Assembly (NCBI RefSeq): GCF_009389715.1 | Contig: NW_024067677.1 | Location: 496,001-560,000 of the forward strand | Length of the DNA stretch: 64,000 bases | DNA from: Phoenix dactylifera | Lineage: Eukaryota > Streptophyta > Magnoliopsida > Arecales > Arecaceae | Direction: 5' to 3' | In this document: piece after piece, positions 11,023 through 22,529 of the stretch | How positions within the stretch are numbered: position 1 is the stretch's first letter | Layout: every line of letters starts with the position of its first letter | Notes under the pieces: model-generated | The model's input: the letters and a program-made list of their open reading frames with translations, nothing else | Told to the model about the DNA's origin: nothing | Databases searched by the model: none | Program-made: the position numbers and the translations under genes

Positions 11023-11891
11023 TGTTGCTGGAAATTGGACCCGGGGGCGATCGTCGGCTGAGGAGGGGAAGCGGCTGGTGGACACAGGTGGGTGGCGATC
11101 CGTCGGCGAGCGGCGTCCTCCGTCGGGGTGCCTGCAGAAAAGCCGGTGGCCGGGTCTTCCGGCGCCGGCCCTCCGATGCTTAAGTCAGAGGGGGGAAACT
11201 TCGTTTAAAGGAGAGAGGAGGGAGGTAAGTTTTTCTCCATTTTCTTGTGTCCAACCCCCCTCGGGAAGCAAGGGTCCCCTTTTTATAGGGGGGTCGGATT
11301 ACCTGTGATGTGATAGGGCGAGACCGTCGTACGACTTAGCACGTTGCTTGGTCTGGCACACGATCAGGCGAATCATTGCATTGATGTCGGAGGTGAGGCC
11401 GTCGTACGACTTGAGCTGGCGCGCGATCGGGTGAATCATTGCATTGATGTTGGAGGAGAGGCCGGGGTCAGAGAATTGTCACGGCCGACAGGACCCTGTT
11501 GAGCCGATTTGCCGTGGAGAGCTGAGGATCCATAGATAATAGGAGCCATGCGCATTAATTATTGAGTGAGTCGGAGATGTGCATTAATTGTTGAGTGAGT
11601 CGGAGATGTGCATTAATTGTTGAGTGAGTCGGAGATGTGCATTAATTGTTGAGTGAACTGTGGGTTTGCAGAGATCATGCGTAATAAATGCTGGGGCGGT
11701 GGCAGGGTATGGCCCCCGGCCAGACTTCGGAAGGGTACAGCCATGGTAGGTGGGCGACGAGGGCGGACCTCCGAGGTCGGGAGCTCTCCGGGTCGGACGT
11801 TCCGAGGTCGGACGCCGACCTCGGCCGTCATGCGGTCTTCTGGTGACGAGGTTTCTATGTTCTGGGGAGGGAAAACCACATTCCCGCAACA
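11023..11891 (-). repeat. 5' LTR of the gag-only element
   Basis: 869-bp terminal repeat matching 4278-5159. On the minus strand it is the promoter-bearing copy ahead of gag. It has the 29-bp array at 11550-11657 and is followed on the right by the ATAAC target duplication. Confidence 0.92.
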
Positions 11892-13390
11892 ATAACTACA
11901 TAAATGTACTAAAAACCGATACAAATCTCACGATATAAATCTAGCGATACAAACCAATAAACATAAACATATATATATGTATATAATGCTACTAATCCAA
12001 CCTAACGCAACCTAACGCAGCTATAATGTTACTAATCCAAACCTAACATATCCAGTTAATTTGATATCAATATAACACCAACTTATCCCCTATCAATCAC
12101 TCGCCATATTTACGAATCAATTATTCAGTAATTACCCAATTTTAAATTACCCATATTCTTTATTCTCCTTTAATTAAAAATTAAATATAAATAAATGGTT
12201 AGGGTCCTACCTCAATTTAGAAATTAGCGTATAAGATCTCGTTGGGCTTCTTTCTGCCCAGATGATTGCAACCCATACAAAACTAGAGTTGACTATGAAA
12301 ATAGGTTCGTATAGGAAGATATACAAGACTAACTAGATGACAACGCCCAATTGTTCGAATCGATTAGCATAACACAACTCAACATATATTCAATCAAGAA
12401 AAAAAGTAATAAATCAGGGATTATCAATTATGGGTCTAATAGTACCTGATAACAATCGAGTGCAGGTATAGGGTCGACTATGTAACAGCATCCGATGATT
12501 TGGGTCGGTCCACTCGGGCCAATCAAGCCAGTCAAATCATGAAACGAGAATTAGACCATGGTATAGGTGACATAATGGGAATCATGATAATATATTCCAA
12601 CGATACTCAGCGATGGTTAGGCTAAAGCTAGCGCAACAGGTGGTCACAGCGACACTAGTCCAGGACCCTCGACTAGGGTCAACTCGGATCCACAAAGAAA
12701 ATATCTGGGGCCCTCCTGTTGGGTCCATAGAATCAAGAGAAGAGAGATAAACAAAGAAAGATAAGTCAAAAGAGAAAGGAGAGAGGAGAGAGAAAGAAGA
12801 GAGAGAAGACTTTTTTTTTGCTTCTCAAAATAGGGGAGAGCCCATCTCTCCTTTTTCTCTTTAGAACAGAGAGCGTGACAGCCATGGTGGCCAGCCCCAA
12901 TGACGGTGGCCACGGACAGCCCGTTAATCGCTACCTCGCTAGCGATGGTGGCCGAACGACACAAAAAAGGAGGGAAGAAGATCATGAAAAAGGTGGAGGA
13001 TGATCCATGGCAACTTAGCCTAAACCATGACTAACTCCCTAACAGACAGCCACATGTTCTCAGGGGTCCTAAATGATAGGAAAACCCAACCGAATCCGGC
13101 AGCTGGTGGTGGCGAAACTCAGAAGAAGGACATCAAAACAAGGCACCTTTATTTCGAAAGTTATTTCAGCAATTTGCTAGCTCAAATCAATGTGAACGAA
13201 AGCCAAGATGACGGAGAAGAAGGAGAAGAGGATGCAAGATTCTTACCTCGGTCCGGCGAAGCTTCTAGCAGAACTTTCCGGTGAGGAATCGAGGAAGAAA
13301 GCCCATAAGCACACAAATCTGGGTTAGCATAACCTACTGGCTAAATGTTAATTTTCCCTAATATCCCAAATCAACGATTGTTTCACATTA

Positions 13391-13592
13391 ATTTTATTAA
13401 ATATTAAAATATATTAGGTGTACGGTAGCAAAATTCTAATTATTTTTTGTTACTTTCTTTACCCTCGTAGGCTCTATCGGAGCAACACCAATTTTATTAG
13501 ATATTAAAATATATTATAGGTGTATGGCAGCAAAATTCTAATTATTTTTTGTTACCTTCTTTACCCTTATAGGCTCTATTAGAGCAACACCA
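13391..13592. repeat. 100-bp tandem duplication
   Basis: Two adjoining copies (13391-13490 and 13491-13592) both run from ATTTTATTA to AGCAACACCA with about eight differences. Confidence 0.9.
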
Positions 13593-15885
13593 TCCTCCAC
13601 CTCATTCCGACGGAGTTCCACAAGCTCCGAAATTTGTCACTAGAGGAATTCCATGCGAAGATCAAAGAGAGAAGAATTCAGTACCTCCGCAAAACCAAAG
13701 GCATAGCTTGGACCAGTGGGCGAAAGGAAGAGGAGCCAACAATGACTAACTAGGAGGAGGCACCGAGCAAGACGAAGAGAGAGGAGGAGGAGGAACCGAA
13801 ACGGTTGGCTGGGCGAGAGGCATCGAAAGAGAGTATATTACTATATTAGTATACTCAAAAAAAGAAAAAAGACTGATTTTCTAATAAACCGATGACAAAA
13901 GGAAGAAGCTCGAGAAGGCCTAGGATTAGGATACAGTCCTCAAAAAAATCACAAAAACACCACGCAATTTTGACATTTACTTTCAATTAACTAATAAATA
14001 TTTTAAGCTAATAATTTTAAATCAGACCACTATGATTGTGTACTATACAATTTTACGAAAGTATCGTAGCAAAACCGTAAAATATAATACACAAGTTAGT
14101 AGCAAAAATCTTGACACAGTGGAAGGTGGCGCCTCCCATCTCCCAGAAGTGATATGATTACAAGATAAGCATCAACATGAACAAAAAATTAAAAAGTCAA
14201 ATGTTATGAAAAGATATTTGTCTAATGACAAATCACCACCAATAAAGAAACTAAAGGGCGTTAAAGTTAAAGTTAAATTGCAATAATTGATTTACAAGAC
14301 AGCTGCGGATTCGAAAGTTTGGGAAAAAGGACAACTTTAGCATACATTCCTTCAAAACTTTGCGAGCAGAAACCAAGTGGCGCACTCGACGAATATAGAG
14401 ATGGTGTCATGGATGAAGATATCGCGGAGGCATAGGGCCATAGGCATTAATCTGGACACCCACGTCGAGAAAGTGAGCAAAGAAAGTAAAGGAGATGGGC
14501 TGCATGGTAAGCAAAAGGCTGCAAATGACAATATAGAGGCGGACGAGACGAACAGCAGAGAAAAAGACTTTGAGTCAAGGAAAGAGAAATTTTCTTTTCT
14601 AATTATGAAAACCACCCAAGCAATAACTTATCCTAATAACCCTGAATTGCATTTCAACAAGCAATTTAACTTACCATGCAACTTAATTTGCAGGCATTCC
14701 AATGACAACCAAACCCTTAAAAACGATCACGATCACGATCACAAGAACTACAGAAGTTGATCTCAAAGCATCCGTAAGCATAAATCTCGAGTTTTTAAAG
14801 AGCCCACAAACGATAGAGACAGAAGCAGATTTTCAGACGACTCATGTCACGTCCACCCGGAAATAAATAATAAATAAAATAAAATACTCATTTTAATATC
14901 ACCAGATCTCCAATATTTAGACAGCTCCATTATCGTAACCAGTCCACTCGCACGACATGTCGATACCACTCGAGTTTTCCCCCCTAACCCTAGTCGAGTT
15001 AATAAAACTTCAGGAAGGGGGCGGGGGGGGGGGGGCTTCAAAGTTCAGAATTGAGCTGCTGCAATTGTAATACGCAGAAATTGAATAGAACAAACTACAC
15101 ATCTAGTATTTTTCTCTCACCAAGTTTGTGTGAAATAGCGAACCAGACACAAAATCACTGATCAAAGCAAGGTGCAGCAAATATTTATACAACCACGTCG
15201 GCATAGACACCATGAAGTTTCCCAGAAATACTGATATAAGGGGACAAGTACTACTAATGAAAGTGAAATACTACATAGAATAAGCTTACTCATGTCTTTC
15301 CTACATAGTTTCTACTCAACAGCCAGGAAGTCTTAAGGATTGGGACATAACTGACAACAAAACATCTTAAGATTACACAAACCAGCTCTGAGGTGCTGGC
15401 GCTTACAGAAAGAAGCCACCTTTGATGAACCAAGACTGCCATCAGCAACAGATATGCTTGCCTCACCGCTTCAAACAGTGCTGAAGAAACTATCTGCGGA
15501 GATGTCAGAATGTTCCTCAATTGCCATACCAAAATAGAACTGTTCCAGACATAGCAGGCATGGAGAACAGAGAGCACAATCAGAGCATGCACCAAAAAAT
15601 AACACATCGCTTTGAAAGAGCATGAAATATAATTTTGAGCATATGTACCTTGTTGCGGAGCACAGGTTCAGCTGCCTCCCATGGATACCATTCAGCTACA
15701 TCTCATGGATGGTATTCTCCACTAAACACAACTTTCGAACTAGGTTGACAAACTTATATAAATGCAAGATTGCACTACCTAACTCACCACCAAGTACAAG
15801 AGACAACATAGTAGAGCTGACCACAGACAAACAGAACATGTAGAGAAGTAACAGCTAAAAACATGCATGCGGAGATGGACAAACA

Positions 15886-15961
15886 AGTGACAGAAGGGAG
15901 AGAGGAGCCGGTCTTTCTAGTTCAGTGACAGAAGGGAGAGAGGAGCCGGTCTTTCTAGTTC
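15886..15961. repeat. perfect 38-bp tandem duplication
   Basis: AGTGACAGAAGGG to TCTAGTTC occurs twice head to tail (15886-15923 and 15924-15961) without a mismatch, so it is recent. It may lie in transcribed sequence 3' of the PNRC-like gene. Confidence 0.95.
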
Positions 15962-16713
15962 TCCTCCCAACTTCTTCATCCAAAAAACCAGAAGAAGTGA
16001 TGAGGCGAACGCGATGCCCTTGCGGAGCACCAAAGTGAGAAGTTAGATGAACAACAGTAGAAACGAGAAGAGAGAAGATCCCAACTTTAAGTGTTGGACA
16101 GGTGAAATTTATCTAGAGAATGCAGGCTCTAAGAGAACGGAGAAACAGATAACCTGAAGACACAACTAGAAGCTTGCATGATATGAATCATCTATGTAAT
16201 TTGTAGTACTGAACCTAAAGCATATCCAGAAAACCTAGAAAAAAAGAGCAAAGAACAGCATCTAAATTGAACTTACCCTACCAGATACTACAACGAGACC
16301 TGAGAGAAAAGGTTTACAGTGTCAACCCAGAGAATAAGGAAGTACTCAGGCAGCACAAAAGTAGAACAATGCTTAGCCATTGTCTTCACTGCTTCCATAC
16401 CTTCCTTCCCCACTTCTTTCCCCATAAATTTGATCAGCCTTACAATGCAACAATTAACCGATATCACCACCACCCCGACTTCCTCCCAGCTTTCCTCCCA
16501 CTCCTACCTTCTCAAATACCAGATAATATTTGATTTCTGCCATGGAGCCCCATTTTCCTTCATCTCCAACTAGAGAATCCTAAGTTATCTTCTTCTAGAG
16601 ATTGGCACTACCCAACGAGTTATTTGCTAACCCCTATACAAGTAAACAAACAACAAAAGAGAGCATCAGTTATGGTGAATATATACAGAAACCCCCAAAC
16701 TCCTCCATCAAAT

Positions 16714-17277
16714 TTAGTCATCAGCGACATCCAAATGGAGAATCCGTCTCAAATTCTCCGTAGCAGTGGCAGTATTGAGAAAGAAGCCGTTGGCAGATGA
16801 AGAAGAATCTCTGCCTGGAGAAGAAGGTGCCGATTTGGACAAAGGATGGAGCGTGATTCCAGATGGAGAAACCGGCAAGTCAAGAGAGATGCTGCGTTTC
16901 TGGCGAAGAGAAAATTTTGGGATGGGTAGAGAACTCGGAGGCGGTGAGTTGGAGTAAGCAGGCCCTGCCCACAGCTCAGAATAAGAGAAGTCATCATTAA
17001 AGGTTGTCCCTTTAGGAGAGGATAAAGATTTTATCGGAACAGGCTTGCTCCTTCTATTCTGTTTGTGTGGTTCCGAATAAAAGCAAGGTGATGTCGGTTC
17101 CGGGGGGCTGGGAAACAGTGGAGGCGATGGCAAAATACCGGCACCGGACTGGAAAGCCCGGCAATTGATTCCTTTGAAGCCTCTAGAAGGAGAAGAACCG
17201 AACCGATCGGAAATCTGAGACTTGTCCCTACTGTAATATTGATTCCGATGCTGAGCAACAACCACCAGTGTCTCCAT
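16714..17277 (-). CDS. PNRC-like proline-rich protein
   Basis: Single-exon frame of 187 residues starting METLVVVAQHRNQYY. The central motif WAGPAYSNSPPPSSLPIPKF is of the proline-rich nuclear receptor coactivator (PNRC, PF15365) type. The C terminus has ATENLRRILHLD, a short conserved helix in the plant members. In animals PNRC proteins use a similar Pro-rich motif to bind the decapping activator DCP1 and link it to mRNA decay; whether plant members do so is unknown. The protein is otherwise disordered, rich in Ser and Pro. Upstream sequence has good donor-like sites (for example rc near 17724 and 17488), so 5' UTR introns are likely. Confident as a gene, moderate on family. Confidence 0.78.
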   Translation of the reverse strand: METLVVVAQHRNQYYSRDKSQISDRFGSSPSRGFKGINCRAFQSGAGILPSPPLFPSPPEPTSPCFYSEPHKQNRRSKPVPIKSLSSPKGTTFNDDFSYSELWAGPAYSNSPPPSSLPIPKFSLRQKRSISLDLPVSPSGITLHPLSKSAPSSPGRDSSSSANGFFLNTATATENLRRILHLDVADD

Positions 17278-18190
17278 CTCAAAATCTCGATACCTTCAAA
17301 AGGCTCCAAAATGGGATTTTTCCCCCCAACCAAATCCCGTTAACTCGTGATCAAATACAGTAAAACCTAAGAAAGTAGAAGGAATGCAGAAATCAACACG
17401 GCGAACAGAAACAAATAGCTCCAAGCTAAGGAAAATAATTCATCAGAGCTCATAGCATCAAAAATCAAAGGATCTGATGTTATACCTCGAGAAATCTCGT
17501 TTCGTGAGCCCAGATCCGACGGGAAACCACAGCGGATGCGAGACGCACTTCGATCTAGAGACAGAGAGCCGAAAATAACAAGCAAATCCGAATGAAAGCT
17601 CCTTCTCTCCACGTCTTCGTACAAATCCAACAAAACAAGCACTAAAACCACAGATCGAGCAAAAAAACCATCAGATCACTTAAATGAACAACACGAAAAC
17701 AGTTGGAACACCGAACTCGACTCACCGGCTCATCGGAAGAAGGGGGAAATGCTCGCAAAGACGCTGAGATCCTCCGCTGTTGTGGAAGCTCGAAGGTGTC
17801 GGAACCGAGCTGAGATCACCATTTCCTGGGCGGAAATCCTCGTAGAAGCGGCCCAAATCTTCGCGGAAAAAGCCAGCACGATCGGGCCGGCCAGACGGAT
17901 CGACCACAAGAAGCGATCAAGAGGAGATGGGAGGAATTTGACGGAAATTCTAGCAGAGAATTTTTGGGGGAATGGGAGCTAGGGTCTTGAGCTGTACCCT
18001 TCGTCTTCTCAGAGGCCAAAGCAAGAGCTTCAGACCCGGAACCAACCACGGATCTGAAATGACTCCCAGTCCGATTTAAATAATCCGGAGGACCAGTGCA
18101 CGCATCCCAACCCTTTGGACCAAAAAAAGGAAATAACCCAAAGTTATCCTCCAGTGAGATACCATAATTTTTATGCGGGAACGACATCAG
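17278..18190 (-). promoter_or_regulatory. probable 5' UTR and promoter of the PNRC-like gene
   Basis: GC-richer than its surroundings, with short open frames but no domain. Splice-donor-like sites on the minus strand suggest one or more 5' UTR introns. No TATA box could be assigned. Confidence 0.4.
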
Positions 18191-18523
18191 CCGTCCACGT
18201 CGCCTTTATAGCTACCGTTGCAATGGATTATAATCTCGTATGGAAATATTTATGCGGAATCATGCACCCGAATTTAAGACTACCGAAATAAATGACCCTG
18301 TGGGAGAGAGAAATTACGAGGACCGCCATTCTGCTCTCAACAACTCACCAAGTGTTTTTTTTTAAATTAAAATGGATTAAAAAATTTGGATGATTTCAGA
18401 TATTTATACGGAAAGGCGGTGTATGGTGAACAGGTGGGTGGACGTTGGACCGGTCAGTCATTGTTGGAGCTTCTCAATTGTGTCTGTTTGGGTAGTTGGC
18501 TCCCACCGCTAGTTTTTTTTTAA

Positions 18524-18555
<32 letters not shown>

Positions 18556-20864
18556 CGAGTATACCATAACTCTGAAATGGTAGCACGATTGGAACGGAGC
18601 TAAAGTTCCAACAGAGTGACCCAAGTTTGAAACGCTCGGACGTCGATTAAATACGAAAATCGGATGCCCTTTGTCTGATTTGTTCGGTAGAATCGTCTTC
18701 TGATATGCCAGTATTTAAGTGGTGCTGGTGTGACGTAGAAGAGATCTAATTAGTTTATCTGAATACATGCTTAGCTTGAAAAGTCATTCTAATTTTTACT
18801 ATTGCTCCAATATCTCGAAGTAGAGAGTAACCAACCTCACCACTTGTTTAGATATGCCATGGCGAGTACAATGAGACACATGATTTACAGATAGTAGATT
18901 TCTAACAGAAAGTAGTCTTAGATTCCAAGAGCTGTGGAATGACAAGACCTTGCCGAGGGCCTGATTGCACACAACCTAATTAACCAATTATCCTACCTTA
19001 ATTTAAGTTGAAATACTTCACAATTAATTCTATGTTTGTAAAATTATACTTAGGGTACAAAAAAATAGTAAACAAGGCCAAAAACAAATTGATTTATTTG
19101 TTTTATTATATATAATACTAACTCTTGGTATGTCCATGTATACGATATGTATCCTAGTTTTTCTGCTCGATATATGTCTTCCTTTGAAGTTTCCCTTATC
19201 CCCTCAAAATTTTTTAATTCCACGTCATATGGCTTTCCTAAGACTAGAAATTCGAGACTGTCCTGTGATATTTTTATTATTTTTTAAAGTAATCCCATCC
19301 CATTATACCCATAGCATGTATTAATGTATTTTTTAATTACAAAACATGCATCAAACTTTTTTATAGCCAAAAAATATTTGATTGATTGACCTAAACATCT
19401 ATGATTTTGGTCTTCTAGGAAAAATAAAGAATATATAGCTAATTCAATTGTTATAACGTTATACAAAATCAAATGGGAGAATAATATTTCCAATATGGTC
19501 ATCCAAAATTTTAGGTTATTAAAATTAATCATATCCGAGTCATTTAGTCTAAGGAATATGCGAACCTTCAATTAATATTGTCATCCATCATTTTATCTTC
19601 TTGCTTTTAACTCGTGAGTAAACTACTAATCTTTCACTCACATGGAAGAACACAGCCATCTTTAACCACTATTGAGGGAGGAACCAGACCCCTTTTTCAT
19701 ATTACTTGCTTGACCTCAACTTCCTTCTTACTCTTATTAAGGATTGATACCTTGTCCATCATCTAACTCAGCAATGACTTAGTCCAACTTGATGATCAAC
19801 TTGATCTGATTTAGCGATAAGTTGGTCTAACATGGCTAAGTTAAAGTTCCAGGAAAACAAAATAATAAAGAATATGACTTGATTGATTTTTTTTTATGAC
19901 ACAGCCCATGCAATCAAGTCATGAAACACTCAGCCGAGTTTTGTCCATTTTCTAAAACTAGCCGAGTTATCTTGACTGTTGACTTGGTGGCCGTGATTTT
20001 TGACTTGACTTGGCCGAGTCATCAGTTAACTTGCCAAGTTTTCTAGCCTTGTGCAATTCTACTTAATTGCTTGAGGAAATAAAATAATTTCTTGTGAGAA
20101 AAAGGATTTTATTACCTCATATAAGAAATTTTATATTTTTATAAAGATTTTAAACTTTTCAACTATTATTTTGAGACTAGATTGAGTTGAGTTGGACTCA
20201 CGCTTGGATTTCATGTTTGGATTTGTCTCCAATCGGCAACTAACTGTTTCTCTTCTTTATGGTTTGCTTTAATGGTTCATTAGTTGCTTAATAATTCTGG
20301 TTTTATTTTACCAGCCGTTCTTAGACTTCTATGATCCCAAAAACTCCAGTCAGTTCTTTCTAGCAGCCGTTTATGATTTTTTATAGTTAGGACTGGTGTT
20401 AAGGGTTTTTGATTGTTCAATTACTGTTGATCAATCAGGATAATGGATCTACATAAGGGAGGTGAGGTTTCTTAAGGCCTCAAGTAGAGTAATAGAGAGG
20501 AAATTATACTCTATACCCTATACCACATGCCCCATATGGTTCTATACCATGCCAATCATCTCATCTTATTCCTATAGGCTCCATGCACTCATCTTAGTGA
20601 TCAGCCCACAGCAAGTAGATAAGATGATTAGCATGGTGCACGACCATATTGATGTATGCAGTATAGGATATAATTTCTTATCAATAGAGAGACAACCAAC
20701 ATTATAGTCCCATCATTTTCTTTTATTCTATTTTCTAGGTGATCTACATGATGCATCGATCATGCGAGTTCTCTAAGGACCTACAACATGTCGAGATGTA
20801 CTATCAGTGCAAATTAGGTCCGTTATATCTTGCAGAGAGGCTGGGTTTGAAGCCTGTGCTTGTA
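18191..20864. other. AT-rich intergenic region
   Basis: No gene found. It has a T run at about 18529-18553. The 18557-18640 stretch has weak A-box and B-box resemblances (GGTAGCACGATTGG, AAGTTTGAAAC) and may be SINE-derived. Confidence 0.4.
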
Positions 20865-21331
20865 TAAGGCCGTAAATAGTTCAAGTTGACTCGTGACTCA
20901 ACCCAACCTAACCCGCTTAGACCCGACCTAACCCATTCCATTTTCTGGATCAGATCTAGATTTTCTGAATTCAGACCCAACTCGACCCATTTGAAGTTTG
21001 GGTAATTTTGGATTTTCAATCCTACGATCTACGCCGATCCAACTTGAATCTGTAAAATTATTTGGGCCCACGTTGATGTAACAAATTCTGAAGCCATGAA
21101 TAAGTTGACCTAACCAGACCCGACCTGGAGCTGAATCCGAATTTTTTCGGTTGGGTCCGGATTATACATAGACCCGACCTGACCCAAATGATCCGTTGAG
21201 TCAAAAATTTTAGCTGTGGACCTATCCTGACCCAATCTTCTATTGGGTTAAATCTGGGTCTAAAATTAAAATCCAAACAAAAAACCAGATTGGATCGGGG
21301 TGGCTCATGATCCTACCCATTTGCATCCCTA
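20865..21331. mobile_element. hAT-like non-autonomous DNA transposon
   Basis: 467 bp flanked by a perfect 8-bp duplication TGCTTGTA (20857-20864 and 21332-21339). Ends are TAAGGCCGTAAATAG and the reverse complement TAGGGATGCAAATGG, imperfect inverted repeats. The interior is rich in GACCCGACC-type sequence and non-coding. The 8-bp duplication points to the hAT superfamily. Confidence 0.8.
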
Positions 21332-21339
21332 TGCTTGTA

Positions 21340-22529
21340 GTCAGAGCTTCTCAAAGGACATGGCCTAGCGTGCCTCAAATCCTGTACTGTTCTTTTTTAT
21401 TTTTTGTTATGCAAGAACACTCATACACACTACACTCAATACTGACACACTGCAGGTTGATACACATCGCCATAGATGCTGGTATACATATTAATGTAGC
21501 CGGTACATACTAATACACGCCTTCATTAGTTAATACACACCACAACATTCTTGTGGTTTGTCCTTATCTTTGGAAGCCTGTCACAGATGTGCTTATTTGT
21601 GTTATTTTCTTAGCTCTTCACTTGCGAGTCGTGTCACCGTCTCAAAAGCAGGAAAGAAATGCATGCTTCTAACTGAAAGAAAAATGGCTCGTTTCAATCA
21701 TATATAAGAATGTATGATCACTTGAAATAAACCAATGAACTAAAAGAAAAATATTTTGTCCATATGAAAGATGACCTCTGACCTCAAATAAATGCAGGAT
21801 CGCAGAAATTTTTCTGAAATAAAAACACTAAATCAGAACCGAAAAGAATGGTGCTGGTTGGATTTTATGTCTGAAACAGTTTTAAGCAATCTAATAAGGT
21901 TTCATCTCATACTTCGATTTTACCAGCCAAGATTTGGCAAAGATGCTCTCTCAATGAGTTGATCAACATTTCCCAATTCATTTTATACGTAATGGGACTG
22001 AATCCACTTTCACATCATGATGTAATATGGATATGAGTAATTCTACAACATAGCCATGCTATTTGTTTGTTAAAAACAACTTGCAGGTGAATCTAGTTCA
22101 GATACTTAAGATACCATTCATGATCTGATGTTTCCTGCAGCAGATGACTTCGAAAGGGCGCTCATAATCAGAAGAGCTGAAGAACATTAACCTCACTAGC
22201 AAGCAAAAATATTGTGATGAAAACAGCATTAGAGATAAATATGATAGATTTTTTTTTATAGTAAAATTATGATATAATACACTGAAAACCTCAGACCAAT
22301 TTATGCAACAAGATAGAATAGTTGGCTCTGTTTAGTAGGGAGACACATGACCAAGATGGTGCTCAATCATAAGTCCAAAGGGTATCTTAATTCAAGGCAT
22401 CAAAAATTGGACATTCTTGTACCAAAAAAAAAAAAGGACATTCATCTCAGATTATAATGCCTAATTAAATGATCATTATGCATTTATACTTATAGACTAA
22501 CCGTACATGCTTCATTGCTCGCTGACCAG
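21340..22529. other. 3' flank of the PPR gene
   Basis: AT-rich spacer. No coding exon, RNA gene or bounded element was seen; it probably contains the 3' UTR of the PPR gene at its right end. Confidence 0.45.

Larger units (their letters stand above)
4278..11891 (-). mobile_element. non-autonomous gag-only LTR element (TR-GAG type) with antisense gene
   Basis: Two near-identical long terminal repeats (4278-5159 and 11023-11891) bound a 7,614-bp element with a perfect 5-bp target duplication, ATAAC at 4273-4277 and 11892-11896. A polypurine tract (rc of 5160-5175) adjoins the left LTR and a TGGCGCTAGAGG-type primer site (rc of 11011-11022) the right LTR, so the element runs on the minus strand. 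It encodes a Ty3/gypsy-type Gag; I found no protease, reverse transcriptase or integrase motif. A gene of the putative gypsy-type transposon family lies in the opposite orientation, as in Tat/Grande/Ogre-lineage elements. The LTRs differ by roughly 2% (mostly transitions) plus one 13-bp indel, so insertion was geologically recent. It looks largely whole for a non-autonomous element. Confidence 0.88.
3381..12880. mobile_element. possible solo LTR of about 1.9 kb, interrupted by a 7.6-kb element
   Basis: The stretch starts TGTCACGC at 3381 and ends GCGTGACA at 12880, perfect 8-bp inverted ends of the kind LTRs have. It is flanked by GCCAA (3376-3380) and GCCAT (12881-12885), a 5-bp duplication with one mismatch. 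Removing the younger insertion (4278-11891 plus one 5-bp duplication copy) leaves about 1.88 kb with no coding sequence. Orientation is probably minus. The ends and near-duplication were seen directly; the solo-LTR reading is inference, since no second LTR is available for comparison. Confidence 0.45.
12881..16713. other. intergenic region with unclassified repeats
   Basis: No confident gene was found. It includes a 100-bp tandem duplication (13391-13592), a poly-G run (about 15020-15035) and a 38-bp perfect duplication (15886-15961). Some short frames near 13.6-13.75 kb and 14.28-14.5 kb look weakly coding but match nothing I recognise. The part near 15.3-16.7 kb may be 3' UTR of the PNRC-like gene. 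Confidence 0.4.

Noticed and set aside
14352-14760. Possible small gene on either strand
   Set aside because: Short frames on both strands compete, none with a recognisable motif or consistent splice pattern.
14845-15010. Another LTR start (TGTCACGTCCACCCGG)
   Set aside because: No matching end, flank duplication or interior could be found.
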